The notes beneath the pieces are model-generated. The model saw only the letters and a program-made list of their open reading frames with translations. It searched no databases and had not been told where the DNA came from. From JAGORM01 sp964406795 (lineage in GTDB: Bacteria; Patescibacteriota; Microgenomatia; Levybacterales; GWA1-39-11): a DNA stretch of 64,000 bases. How positions within the stretch are numbered: the first letter of the stretch is position 1; the number at the start of each line of letters is the position of its first letter. Shown here piece by piece: positions 32,715-41,734 of this stretch. The stretch is from positions 17,007 through 81,006 of the forward strand of contig CAYOTA010000006.1 of the NCBI GenBank assembly GCA_964406795.1. The letters run 5' to 3'. The translations under genes were made by a program, and so were the position numbers.

Positions 32715-35639
32715 ATGAAAAACTTTATAAAAGCTCACAAGGCAATCCTCTTCTTGTCTTTACTCTTTGCAATCATTTTTATAACTAACTTTCGTCCCGG
32801 AACATACCTTTTAGGATGGGATAGCTTGTCCACAGAGCTAAATCCCGCACTTGGGATCAAACGTGCGTTTTTTTCAGTGTGGCAGGAATACCAAAGTCTC
32901 GGCTTGGTTGCCGGAATGGCTCATGCAGCAGATTTAGTGCGTGCAGTACTTATCTATCTACTCTCATTCGTGTTACCTGAATCAATTGTGCGCTATGTGT
33001 TTACCATGGGCATGATTTATTCCGGAATGATGGGCACGTTTTACCTGTTCAGACATATATTTAAGCAGGCCCAGATCAGATTTATGCCGTTTGCAGGCGC
33101 GCTTTTCTACCTACTCAACTTTAATATAATCCAAATGTTCTTTCTCCCATTTGAGGCATTTTCGGTGTTTGCAGCGGTTTTACCATGGAATGTACTGATT
33201 TTTATAAAAACGCTTGAAAACGGGCTTACAAAGCGGAATTTAGTATACATTTTGGCTGTATTTATATTGTCCACACCAGCCTTTGTAGCCCAACAGCTAT
33301 TTGTAGTATACGGTCTTATTTTCTTCTTGGTTGCAGTAGGCTTATTTATTCAGAAACGGTCATTTTCAGTTCTTAAACGTGCGGTACTACTCGCCTTCAT
33401 TGTGATTATCACAAACTCATTTTGGATTTTACCACAGGCATATTTTGTGCTGGATAACGGAAATGTTACGAAAACTTCTAAAATCAGCCAATTATCTACA
33501 ACGGATGTTTTTTACCGCAACAAAGACAAAGGAAATATACAGGACTTTTTATCTAATACCGGATTCTTTTATGAGAGTAATGGAATTAACCAGCAGCCTC
33601 TTTTTGCAACCTGGAAGGCTTACCGTGAATTCCCATTCATCCAGTTTTTTATATTTTCAGCTGCCCTGATTGTGATTATTGGCTTATTCCCACGGTCCCC
33701 TTACCGCTTAGCATTTACACTTCCAATAATTCTTATAACAGTTGCTCTACTTAACAACACACCACCTTTTTTACAGTTAAACGAGCTATTACGGGAGAAT
33801 TCATTTATTAACCAAATGTTTAGATCTCCATTTACCAAATTTGCAGTTCCCTATGCGCTTTTTGCCTCCTACTTTTTCGCGGTAGGCTTGGGATTTCTGG
33901 CCTTAAAGACGCGCAAAATCCACATGCATTATGTAGTGATTGGACTTGGAATATTTTTTGTTATTATGCAAGGCTTTCCTGCCTTAACCGGCCAGTATAT
34001 CTCCAAAGAAATGAACGTTTCAATTCCACAGGAATACAAACAAATGTTTGAGCATTTCAAATCAGTTGATAAAAATAAGCGTATTGCACTCCTGCCTGAC
34101 TACACACACTGGGGTTGGTACTACCAAAGCTGGGGATACAACGGATCAGGGTTTTTATGGTATGGAATTGAGCAGCCAATTGTATCCCGCAATTTTGACA
34201 TGTGGAGTACGCCCTCAGAAAGTTACTTCTGGGAAGCAAAAGAAGCGCTTGAAAAAGAAGACATTACGTCATACAACAACATACTTAAAAAATACGACGT
34301 AGACTATGTAGTGCTGGATGAGTCTGCCGCACCAGTTATTACATCCATGAAAGCAATTCAATATGACAGGCTCAAAAAAGCTCTATCTTCTAACGAATTT
34401 ATGAAGCTTGAGAAAAAGTGGGGATTTTTAAGTGTGTATAAAGTTGTAAAACCTGAACAAAGTAAAGACTTTGTGTCTTATACTTCCCCGCTACCTAACG
34501 TAGGACCTAAAATCGCAGTTACAAATAAAGACACTGCATTTGAAAAATTGGGAACATATAAAACAATAAATTCAAAGCCATTTGATACGTATTTTCCATT
34601 CCTGGATTTTACAACCCAAACTCAAATGAAGAATAAAACCTGGGAAATTCATGAGTTCCCCGGCTCATTCCAGATTGTAAAACAGCTTGAGTTCAATCCA
34701 AAAAACTACACGCTCTCAACGGCATCCGGGGAGTTTACGCCTAATTTATATATAAATGGAGTCCCTGTTTCCTTTTCTATGCCATATACAATTTCACTAA
34801 ATGACAAAACTGTATCCATAACGTTTCCTAAAGTACTGTTAAATGAGTTTGATTTGACCTCTGAAAAGCCAAATTACTGCTGGAGTGAAAACGGTAAACT
34901 AACCTCAAAAAACCAAGGATCTAGTATAATAATTGATACAAGAAATGGAGCTGCAGGATGTATTTCCTATGATCTTAAAACAATTGACCAACGCTATGGA
35001 TACTTGGCAGCTATTAGCAACAAAAATATTGAAGGACAACGATTATTCTTTTATGTAATAGATCAAACAAAAAGCCAGCCATATGTAGAAGATAGGCTCA
35101 CTTCTGACATCCATTACTACGTTTTGGCCAATAGATACACGGAAGGTGTTGGCTATTCATTCTCATTCCAATCCAATTCTTTAAAAACAGTCCCAAGTGT
35201 TAACACGCTGGAGCGGCTTGCTGTGTATATAATTCCCTATGACATTATCAAAAACGTTTCACTCAGTAACAAAAATGCAGTTGTAAAAGTAGGAAGAAGT
35301 ATGCCTTTACAGGCTCAAAAGATTAATTATTATACGTATAAGGCAGTACTACCCAAAAACGCTTCTGCTGAAATGCTAACTCTAGCTCAATCATATAACT
35401 CAGGCTGGAAAGCGTATGTCGTGCCTGATACCAGTGCTATTTCCACTCTTTTTCCTTTTTTAAAGGGTAAAGAATTGCCCGACCATGTGCTTATTAACAA
35501 CTGGAAAAATGGATGGAATATAAAAAATACACAGGAAACTCTTGTCGTGATGTTTGTACCTCAGTATCTGCAATTTGCGGGGTTTGCCTTACTAGGACTT
35601 CTATCTGTGGGTGTTGCAATAAAACTTCTCCGAAAGTAA
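32715..35639 (+). CDS. Large polytopic membrane protein, GT-C/YfhO-like
   Basis: A 974-residue protein. About 12 membrane helices fill residues 10-435, with LLGWDSLSTELNP after the first helix, where GT-C enzymes carry their catalytic acidic residues. The rest up to about 945 is a long exported beta-rich region (FLWYGIEQPIVSRNFDMW, SAEMLTLAQSYNSGWKAYV), then a C-terminal helix (FAGFALLGLLSVGVAIKLL). The end resembles YfhO-type proteins, which help glycosylate lipoteichoic acid or polyprenyl-linked sugars. Exact function unknown. It follows the glycosyltransferase directly. Confidence 0.65.
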   Translation: MKNFIKAHKAILFLSLLFAIIFITNFRPGTYLLGWDSLSTELNPALGIKRAFFSVWQEYQSLGLVAGMAHAADLVRAVLIYLLSFVLPESIVRYVFTMGMIYSGMMGTFYLFRHIFKQAQIRFMPFAGALFYLLNFNIIQMFFLPFEAFSVFAAVLPWNVLIFIKTLENGLTKRNLVYILAVFILSTPAFVAQQLFVVYGLIFFLVAVGLFIQKRSFSVLKRAVLLAFIVIITNSFWILPQAYFVLDNGNVTKTSKISQLSTTDVFYRNKDKGNIQDFLSNTGFFYESNGINQQPLFATWKAYREFPFIQFFIFSAALIVIIGLFPRSPYRLAFTLPIILITVALLNNTPPFLQLNELLRENSFINQMFRSPFTKFAVPYALFASYFFAVGLGFLALKTRKIHMHYVVIGLGIFFVIMQGFPALTGQYISKEMNVSIPQEYKQMFEHFKSVDKNKRIALLPDYTHWGWYYQSWGYNGSGFLWYGIEQPIVSRNFDMWSTPSESYFWEAKEALEKEDITSYNNILKKYDVDYVVLDESAAPVITSMKAIQYDRLKKALSSNEFMKLEKKWGFLSVYKVVKPEQSKDFVSYTSPLPNVGPKIAVTNKDTAFEKLGTYKTINSKPFDTYFPFLDFTTQTQMKNKTWEIHEFPGSFQIVKQLEFNPKNYTLSTASGEFTPNLYINGVPVSFSMPYTISLNDKTVSITFPKVLLNEFDLTSEKPNYCWSENGKLTSKNQGSSIIIDTRNGAAGCISYDLKTIDQRYGYLAAISNKNIEGQRLFFYVIDQTKSQPYVEDRLTSDIHYYVLANRYTEGVGYSFSFQSNSLKTVPSVNTLERLAVYIIPYDIIKNVSLSNKNAVVKVGRSMPLQAQKINYYTYKAVLPKNASAEMLTLAQSYNSGWKAYVVPDTSAISTLFPFLKGKELPDHVLINNWKNGWNIKNTQETLVVMFVPQYLQFAGFALLGLLSVGVAIKLLRK

Positions 35640-36147
35640 CTCTTAGTGTTTACCCATTAGTCTTTGTAAAAAAATACAAAGAGAGATTGAGCACATCTTG
35701 GACTAAAGAATCAAACCAATCACTTCCCCATAAAGCTTCCGAGCTTATGAAAAACACTGCTTCCGCAAGTTAAAAATCTGACCTTTAGATACGCAAAATG
35801 GAGGATAAGCAGAGCTTGCGTCCTATGGACTAAAGAATCAAAACAATAGCTTCCATCCCAAAAAAAGCTCCCTGCTTTATGGAGAATAAGAGAGCCTTGC
35901 ATTTCGCAGGGCGGAACTAAAGAATCCCTGCCTCCGCCTCGGCCCGCTTATCCCCGGCGAGACGGGCCCGCCTAGACTCGCATGCGAGGCTGGCAAGACT
36001 CCACTAAAAAGGGGAATAAGAATCCCTGCCCAAGACTCCTACCCCCCTTTTTAGTGACAAATTAGCTTCAACTTGTCAAAACAATTTCTACGTGAAAAAT
36101 GTTGGTGAAACAACCTAAACAACCCAATTTTGCTTCAGGTATTTTCC

Positions 36148-36298
36148 TTGACAACATTCTGTCATTTTGTTAAATTTTTATTCTATAGTACTAATCTCAC
36201 CCTGCCTAGAGATTATGTACTTAAAATTTCTAAAAGAGCATTGCTTTTCGTACTTGTGAATTTATACCGTTAGTAGCGAAAGCGATGCTCTTTTTTTT
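36148..36298 (+). ncRNA. Candidate small RNA with intrinsic terminator
   Basis: TTGACA at 36148-36153 and TTAAAT at 36170-36175 (16 nt spacer) form a promoter; a TATAGT lies further on. The transcript of about 110 nt has no ORF and ends in a stem (36236-36250 with 36275-36290) followed by eight T. Together these mark a short independent transcript. Family not recognised. Confidence 0.5.
36236..36298 (+). terminator. Rho-independent terminator
   Basis: gagcattgcttttcg pairs with agcgaaagcgatgctc across a 24-nt loop and is followed by eight T. The long loop lowers certainty slightly. Confidence 0.65.
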
Positions 36299-36338
36299 GA
36301 GCTTACTTTTAGTGCTTTAAATCTTTAGATTTACGCAC

Positions 36339-36503
36339 CTACAGTGCCATTCCAGGCATCTCTACACCTCTATTTACAATCTTTGAAAGTTGTTCTCTTC
36401 CCAATCTGTTAAGTGATTCCTGATATGCGTCAATAAAATGCCCTTCACGTGGTGCGGTTTTTTTTCGTGCTTTTCCAGACCTAAATAGTGCAAGAAGCTT
36501 CAT
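36339..36503 (-). CDS. 54-residue hypothetical protein
   Basis: A short basic peptide (MKLLALFRSGKARKKTAPR ... HFIDAYQESLNRLGREQLSKI) with a possible amphipathic C-terminal helix. The ATG at 36503 is chosen because TATACT ends 9 nt before it. No membrane helix and no known family. Translation is plausible from the promoter position only. Confidence 0.45.
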   Translation of the reverse strand: MKLLALFRSGKARKKTAPREGHFIDAYQESLNRLGREQLSKIVNRGVEMPGMAL

Positions 36504-36782
36504 ATAAAGCAAAGTATAGCACAAGTTACAAACCCTTTCAACCTATAGCAAATTTCTTACAAAATTACCCTAGTCCTAGAGTAAATTACTAACAAATTGG
36601 GTTGATAAATCGGCACAAAATAATTTCTGAAAAAAATGTGGATAACTATGTGTATACCGCTTCCCTCTTGACAAGGGAAAAATGGGGTCAATTATATGGC
36701 ATACATTCTTAGGAGGAAGTACACATATGTACCCAGTTTGCCACTTGACATTATAGGTCTAAATATATATAATATAGGATAT

Positions 36783-36971
36783 ATGGAATGGATTATTTTT
36801 AGATCTATAGACTACGGACTTGAAGTTGCTAAGGTTATAGTGGAACTATTAAAAGTTCTTGCTTGGCCAGTCTTAATTCTTATGATTGCTTCTAAGTTTC
36901 AAAGTGAGATTAAAGCATTTATCTTAAAGCTTGCTGACCGTGATAGAGGCAGAATCCCTCCTCAAATCTAA
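36783..36971 (+). CDS. Small single-helix membrane protein
   Basis: A 62-residue protein with one central helix (VIVELLKVLAWPVLILMIASKF) and a charged C-terminus (ALILKLADRD-like, DRGRIPPQI). The ATG at 36783 fits a normal small membrane protein better than the frame start at 36696. Family not recognised. It is convergent with the PIN-TRAM gene. Confidence 0.45.
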   Translation: MEWIIFRSIDYGLEVAKVIVELLKVLAWPVLILMIASKFQSEIKAFILKLADRDRGRIPPQI

Positions 36972-36987
36972 CTTACTATAAGGTTCT

Positions 36988-37860
36988 TTACGCGGTGATT
37001 TTCCCAAAAAAGATTCGTCCAGCATCAGTTTGAATAACTCGTGAGATAGTTACTTTTACTGTTTTTTCAATGAGTGACTCTCCTTGCTCAACTACAATCA
37101 TAGTCCCATCCGGTAAATAACCTACGCCTTGATTGGCACCTTTTCCTTTTTGAACAATTTTGACAAAAAAGTCTTCACCTGGTACAGCGGTAGTCTTTAG
37201 GATATTTGCCATTTCGTAAAGATCTATGGAGGTAACGCCTGTTATCCGAGCTTTTTTAGACAAATTAAAGTCACAGGTTAAAATTCGCCCCTTATTTCTC
37301 TTAGCATAGGCTATGATACGCTCATCAACCGCTTTATGTGACTCTATATCCTCCACATGTATCAGTTTTACGTCTTTTAGCTTTTTAAAATCATCCAAAC
37401 TTCTCAACGCGCGCTTGCCGCGCTCTTTTTTTACATCATCTTTGGAATCTGCAATATTTTTTAGCTCGTCTAGGACACCTGAAATGACTATAAAATTCCC
37501 AAAGAAAGCACCCACCTTTGCCAAATCAAATATTCTCCCGTCAATTATGGCGGACGTATCCATTACAAATGCGTACTCTAAGGACTTGGAGGCTTTCTTT
37601 TTTGTGTTTTGCCTGGGCTTAGGTACCCGATCAAATACTGCCTTGGCTACCTGATCTGCTATTTGGGCAACAACTTTAGGGGGAAGCATGATTCCCTGCA
37701 CCAATCTGGTTCCTCCACGCATGGTCTGGGAAGTTACCATTTGTGCTATGTTGGATTCTTCTTTTTTTGGAAGAAGAACTTCTGCCTTAATCACAGGGAC
37801 AATAGATTGGGAACGTGTCTTTTTTTTGATCGGTTTTTTTGCTGGAGTTGCCATATACAT
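36988..37860 (-). CDS. PIN-TRAM domain protein (YacL-like ribonuclease)
   Basis: A 290-residue protein. The PIN domain spans about 95-215 with acidic residues in FVMDTSAIIDGRI, VLDELKNIADS, VDERIIAYAK and ILTCDFNLSKKA, the usual four-acid metal site. A TRAM domain follows (about 230-290, VGYLPDGTMIVVEQGESLIEKTVKVTI). YacL-like proteins normally also carry N-terminal membrane helices, which are absent here and replaced by a Lys-rich segment. It is predicted to cut RNA in the cytoplasm. A TACAAT box lies 4 nt before the ATG at 37860 and 10 nt before a second in-frame ATG at 37854. Confidence 0.88.
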   Translation of the reverse strand: MYMATPAKKPIKKKTRSQSIVPVIKAEVLLPKKEESNIAQMVTSQTMRGGTRLVQGIMLPPKVVAQIADQVAKAVFDRVPKPRQNTKKKASKSLEYAFVMDTSAIIDGRIFDLAKVGAFFGNFIVISGVLDELKNIADSKDDVKKERGKRALRSLDDFKKLKDVKLIHVEDIESHKAVDERIIAYAKRNKGRILTCDFNLSKKARITGVTSIDLYEMANILKTTAVPGEDFFVKIVQKGKGANQGVGYLPDGTMIVVEQGESLIEKTVKVTISRVIQTDAGRIFFGKITA

Positions 37861-37968
37861 GAATATTGTATCACAGGCATGAAGCTAAATATACCCAATA
37901 ATTTTACTCAAATCGAGTGTTAAAAAGGCTCACCCAAGTTATCTGCCCATCAATTAGCCATTCAATAA

Positions 37969-39318
37969 TTATAAACTAGTCAACAGTGTAGGAATTGAGC
38001 TTGCTGTCTCATACGTATATATTTTAAAGTTAAACTTTTTTGCTTCCTGCTCGCGCTTTTTTAAATTTGTAACTTTTTTAATCTCACCCAATAATCCTAC
38101 TTCCGCTATTGCAGCACTCTTAGGAAGTGCTTTTCCTTTAAAAGAGCTCACAATTGCCATACAAACTGCCAAGTCTGCAGCTGTTTCTGACACTTTAAAT
38201 CCCCCTACTACATTTATAAATATGTCAAATTTATCAAGCGACATTCTGCCGTGCTTTTGAAGAATAGCCAGTAACAATTCTAAGCGTTTTTCTGATATAC
38301 CGGAGGCAACACGCCTCGGATATGGAAGATTTGAAGAAATAGTTAGTGCCTGAATTTCAACAAGTATTGGCCTGCTTCCTTCCATAACTACTGCCACACA
38401 AGACCCAGGAGAAACCGCAACATTTCCCAAAAACAATTCTGAAAGATCAGTTACTTCTTTCATGCCATACTCATCCATGGAAAAAATGCCCACTTCTGAT
38501 GTATCCCCAAATCTATTTTTAAACGATCTTAAAATTCTCACTCCCGTCATCTTTTCCCCTTCCAAATATAAAACAGCATCAACCATGTGGGATAACATTT
38601 GAGGACCGGCAACCATTCCCTCTTTCGTCACATGACCTATGAGAATGACTGGAATATTTGTTCCTTTGGCAAAGGAAACAAGCCTCCCAGTAGCATGTCT
38701 TACCTGAGGAATGGAGCCTGCATATCCTGGAACATTTGAACCCTCCATGGTTTGGATAGAGTCAATAATTACTAGGTCATACTGCTCACGCTCTGCGTGA
38801 GTTAGTGCAGAATCTATGTCTGAGGTGGCTAAAATAAATAACGATGCATCTTTTAAATCCCGCGTCCCTAGTAGTCGCTTGGCCCGCATGGTAACCTGCG
38901 CCTCGGACTCTTCTCCGGTTACATACAGAATCTTTTTCTTTTGAAATGCTAAATTAAGCGCTGTTTGCAAAAGTATAGTGCTCTTCCCAACTCCCGGGTC
39001 ACCGGATAAAAGAATCACAGATCCAGGAACTATGCCTGATTTAGTTTCCTGACCCAGTACGCGGTCAAATTCTGAAAAACCAGTAGATACTCTAACTACT
39101 GTGTTAATAGGCACTTCTGAAACTTTTTTAGGCTCAACCACAGAGGTATTTGCACTGCCATATTTCTTGTTCTTACTGCCTCCGGTACTTGACACAGCTG
39201 ACACAGCAAATTCTTTCATAGTATTCCACTCGCCACATTCAGGACATTTTCCATACCACTTAGATGAGTCATATCCACAAGAAGAACAAACGAATGAGGT
39301 AGTTGTGTTTTTAGGCAT
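37969..39318 (-). CDS. radA: DNA repair protein RadA
   Basis: A 449-residue RecA-like helicase that helps branch migration in recombination. It has the N-terminal zinc finger (FVCSSCGYDSSKWYGKCPECGEW), Walker A GDPGVGKSTIL, Walker B LVIIDSIQTM, the RadA-specific KNRFGDTSEVG, and a Lon-type C-terminal domain (about 330-449, DKFDIFINVVGGFKV ... AAIAEVGLLGEI). Length is normal. A GATACT box ends 6 nt before the ATG. With the DNA-uptake genes it would serve integration of incoming DNA; that link is inference. Confidence 0.97.
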   Translation of the reverse strand: MPKNTTTSFVCSSCGYDSSKWYGKCPECGEWNTMKEFAVSAVSSTGGSKNKKYGSANTSVVEPKKVSEVPINTVVRVSTGFSEFDRVLGQETKSGIVPGSVILLSGDPGVGKSTILLQTALNLAFQKKKILYVTGEESEAQVTMRAKRLLGTRDLKDASLFILATSDIDSALTHAEREQYDLVIIDSIQTMEGSNVPGYAGSIPQVRHATGRLVSFAKGTNIPVILIGHVTKEGMVAGPQMLSHMVDAVLYLEGEKMTGVRILRSFKNRFGDTSEVGIFSMDEYGMKEVTDLSELFLGNVAVSPGSCVAVVMEGSRPILVEIQALTISSNLPYPRRVASGISEKRLELLLAILQKHGRMSLDKFDIFINVVGGFKVSETAADLAVCMAIVSSFKGKALPKSAAIAEVGLLGEIKKVTNLKKREQEAKKFNFKIYTYETASSIPTLLTSL

Positions 39319-39372
39319 AGCTCTAGTATCTTAAAGGATCAATGAATAAATTCCAATGGGGATTATAGTAAC

Positions 39373-40485
39373 CTATCTGTAGCCAACAAATGCTTTTGTA
39401 ACAATTGGAGATAGGACTATAACGCGCTTTTTAGAATCAATATCTGCCACTTCCGCAGATACCTCTTCTCCAACTGTGTATGTTTTTTCAGCTGAGATAT
39501 TGTCTGATGGAATAAAACCTGCAACTTTGCCTTCTAATTCTACTGCTACTCCACGGGTTGTTACTTTCGTTACTTTACCGCGTACCTTGTCTTCCTTTTT
39601 AAACTTTTCAGAAGCTGTCTTAAATGAATCTCCCAATAATGCCTTTATAGAAGCGTTTACGCGTCTATTATCTGCGTCAACATCTAAAATTGACACTTCA
39701 AAGGTGTCTCCTTTTTTAAACATTTCTGAAAGATTTTCGACTCTCTCGTAGGACACTTCTGAGATATGAACAAACCCTTCAATAAGTTTTTTATCTTCGC
39801 CTGGAATTGTTACAAAGATTCCGTATGAAGCGGCATTTGAGACTGTAGCTTTTGCCCTACTTCCTTTTGGCAATATTTTTTTAAGAGTTTCGGTGTCAGT
39901 TATATACTCTGTAGCTTTTTGGGAAAAAATAACGCGCTTTTTAGCTCTATCAGATTCAATAACTTTAACTTTTATGGTTTGTCCTGAAAGATTATCATCT
40001 GTTAAAACCTGAGAATTAGGCAAAAATCCTTTAATTCCGTTTGAGTCAACTGCAAAGTATCCACCTCTTGTTAAATCTCCTACCTGAATTTCAACTGTTT
40101 CATTACTTTTTACAGACTTATCAAGCCCAGCATACATTATGTTATCCAATGCCCGCCTCAAAGACACAACAGGAAATCCTTCCTCAGCTTCAGGGGAAAT
40201 GATAACAGCTTTGACCGTATCACCAACATGCAAGATAGCCATTAAGTTATCCATGTTTGTTCTGTCAACTTCCAGCACTAGGGCGTCTGATTTTGCGCCT
40301 ATATCAAGTAAAATTTCCTGAGGAGTCAGCTTTTTAACTGTTCCTTCTACTTCTTGTCCTTTTTTGAATACGTTAAAGTGAGAGGACGATCTGGCCATAA
40401 GTTCGGCCATGGAAGAAGCTTGCCCTGCCTGCCCTGAGCCTGTCGAATGGGATTTAGTAGAGGTTTTTGGAGCTGATTGAGCCAT
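39373..40485 (-). CDS. rpsA: S1-domain RNA-binding protein (ribosomal protein S1-like)
   Basis: A 370-residue protein of four S1 domains (beginning near FKKGQEVEGTVKKLTPQEI, VEIQVGDLTRGGYFAVDSN, GSRAKATVSNAASYGIFV and EDKVRGKVTKVTTRGVAVEL). S1 binds mRNA near the ribosome. In an organism whose mRNAs are largely leaderless its exact role may differ. The N-terminus reads KSHSTGSGQAGQASSM; these residues come from a dispersed DNA repeat (40432-40451) that is also translated in guaB. The lineage usually has shorter S1 proteins, so four domains is normal. Confidence 0.9.
   Translation of the reverse strand: MAQSAPKTSTKSHSTGSGQAGQASSMAELMARSSSHFNVFKKGQEVEGTVKKLTPQEILLDIGAKSDALVLEVDRTNMDNLMAILHVGDTVKAVIISPEAEEGFPVVSLRRALDNIMYAGLDKSVKSNETVEIQVGDLTRGGYFAVDSNGIKGFLPNSQVLTDDNLSGQTIKVKVIESDRAKKRVIFSQKATEYITDTETLKKILPKGSRAKATVSNAASYGIFVTIPGEDKKLIEGFVHISEVSYERVENLSEMFKKGDTFEVSILDVDADNRRVNASIKALLGDSFKTASEKFKKEDKVRGKVTKVTTRGVAVELEGKVAGFIPSDNISAEKTYTVGEEVSAEVADIDSKKRVIVLSPIVTKAFVGYR
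40432..40451 (-). repeat. Dispersed repeat translated in S1 gene (HSTGSGQ)
   Basis: The core cctgagcctgtcgaatggg is shared with guaB (55692-55711) and with variants at 55965-55984, 60015-60034 and 63682-63704. In the S1 gene it is read as HSTGSGQ. Confidence 0.85.
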
Positions 40486-40548
40486 TTAGAATAATTCCTT
40501 TCATATGAGAATAGTACATTTTAACACAGTTATAGGCAACTCACAATA

Positions 40549-41007
40549 CTAGAAGATAATAAATAGGAGAACATACAAGATAATAACGGATGCTATTTGG
40601 GTAACTACTCCCCAGGGCTGGTCGAGCCTGTTATTAATTTTGTGCTGAAGCTTATACATATACTTGGACCAGACAACAAATGGGGACCTCATGTGAAGAA
40701 TAAAATATGGGGCTGTGAGCCAGTCTGGTAACTGGGAGAGAAAAATACCTACTAATAGTATAAAGTACTCCTGACCGCCCAGATAATAATATAGTACGTA
40801 GGAAAGCAAAACACTCAGTACTACATCAGCACTTGCCTCCAGAAATAGTTTTTGTCTTGTTTTTCCATGGTGATGTGTGCCGGCATCCCAATGTGGTATC
40901 ACGTCAAGTGCAAAATGGGAGACAAAAGCTAAAGGTAACGATATGAGAGGGTCCGGAAATCTGGCGATTAAAAGCGTTGCGATGAGTGCGTGTCCGGTTG
41001 CCGTCAT
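40549..41007 (-). CDS. YdjM-like membrane-bound hydrolase family protein
   Basis: A 152-residue protein with about four membrane helices. ATGHALIATLLIARF, FVSHFALDVIPHWD and LSQLPDWLTAPYF place conserved His and Asp residues at helix ends, as in the YdjM/LexA-binding metal-dependent hydrolase family. A TATCAT box ends 7 nt before the ATG. It is diverged from the site-2 protease gene. Enzymatic role unproven. Confidence 0.6.
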   Translation of the reverse strand: MTATGHALIATLLIARFPDPLISLPLAFVSHFALDVIPHWDAGTHHHGKTRQKLFLEASADVVLSVLLSYVLYYYLGGQEYFILLVGIFLSQLPDWLTAPYFILHMRSPFVVWSKYMYKLQHKINNRLDQPWGVVTQIASVIILYVLLFIIF

Positions 41008-41062
41008 GTATTACATGATAGGTGCACATGTGCTTTTTTGCAAGTTTACCTCCTATCTGTTG

Positions 41063-41068
41063 TATAAT
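41063..41068 (+). promoter_or_regulatory. -10 box of site-2 protease gene
   Basis: TATAAT ends 9 nt before the ATG at 41078. This rules out the longer upstream reading frame as the translated form. Confidence 0.6.
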
Positions 41069-41077
41069 GAATATCTT

Positions 41078-41689
41078 ATGGATATGGTAATTGTCATTGG
41101 CATCTTAATTTTCTCAGCAGTTCTGCATGAAATTATGCACGGAGTGGTAGCATATAAATTGGGCGACCCCACAGCCAAGCTTTTAGGACGGCTTACTTTA
41201 AATCCGCTTCCGCATATAGACCCTATGATGAGTGTTTTGTTACCAGCTGCACTCTACTTTATGAGCGGCGGACAAGTTATTTTTGCAGCGGCCAAGCCGG
41301 TACCCGTTAATCCTATGCATTTTCGTGATCCCAGGCGCGATATGGCGCTAGTTGCACTTGCCGGACCTATAACTAATTTTCTTCTTGCAGCTGTAGCAGC
41401 ACTGCTTTTCAGATTTTCTACAGATGTATTCTTGGCTTATCTATTTTTAACAATCACACAAATCAATTTGTTTCTTGGATTTTTAAATCTAATTCCTATT
41501 CCCCCACTGGACGGGTCCAAAGTATTTACCATACTTCTCCCTCACCATATTGCAGAAACCTACCTATCTATTGAGAGGTATGGAATATTTATCTTGTTCT
41601 TCCTTTTAACGTTTCCTGTAGGTCCACTATCACTTGGTGCGTTTTTGTCCCATCTGGTTTTTCAAAGCATGAGGTTTTTAGGAATCTGA
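41078..41689 (+). CDS. Site-2 protease family membrane metalloprotease (M50)
   Basis: A 203-residue protein of about five helices. The zinc-binding HEIMHG sits in the first helix (AVLHEIMHGVVAYKLGDP), NPLPHIDP follows, and the second motif LNLIPIPPLDGSK gives the third ligand. M50 proteases cut membrane-embedded substrates, often anti-sigma factors; the substrate is unknown. The ATG at 41078 is chosen over 40877 because the longer frame overlaps the diverged upstream gene and a TATAAT lies between. Confidence 0.92.
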   Translation: MDMVIVIGILIFSAVLHEIMHGVVAYKLGDPTAKLLGRLTLNPLPHIDPMMSVLLPAALYFMSGGQVIFAAAKPVPVNPMHFRDPRRDMALVALAGPITNFLLAAVAALLFRFSTDVFLAYLFLTITQINLFLGFLNLIPIPPLDGSKVFTILLPHHIAETYLSIERYGIFILFFLLTFPVGPLSLGAFLSHLVFQSMRFLGI

Positions 41690-41697
41690 TACACTTC

Positions 41698-41727
41698 TTG
41701 ACAAGGGCAGTTTCACCTGGGCATAAT
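41698..41727 (+). promoter_or_regulatory. Promoter of membrane-protein pair
   Basis: TTGACA at 41698-41703, 18 nt spacer, CATAAT at 41722-41727. The -10 ends 7 nt before the ATG at 41735. Confidence 0.65.
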
Positions 41728-41734
41728 ATTCGTA

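Larger units (their letters stand above)
35640..36338 (+). other. Repeat-rich non-coding region
   Basis: No gene is seen. It holds a hairpin at 35661-35682 (tctttgta / tacaaaga), three copies of a motif ctaaagaatc (near 35704, 35830, 35915) followed by C-rich text, a palindrome around ctcgcatgcgag (about 35975-35986), a perfect 13-bp inverted repeat (36002-36014 with 36044-36056), and then a promoter and terminator that frame a possible small RNA at 36148-36298. Confidence 0.55.

Noticed and set aside
35513..35773. 86-codon frame across the end of the large membrane-protein gene
   Set aside because: It is out of frame with the real gene and runs into repeats; no coding features.
40877..41077. 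Upstream extension of the site-2 protease frame
   Set aside because: It overlaps the diverged gene and precedes the TATAAT box, so it would not be transcribed.
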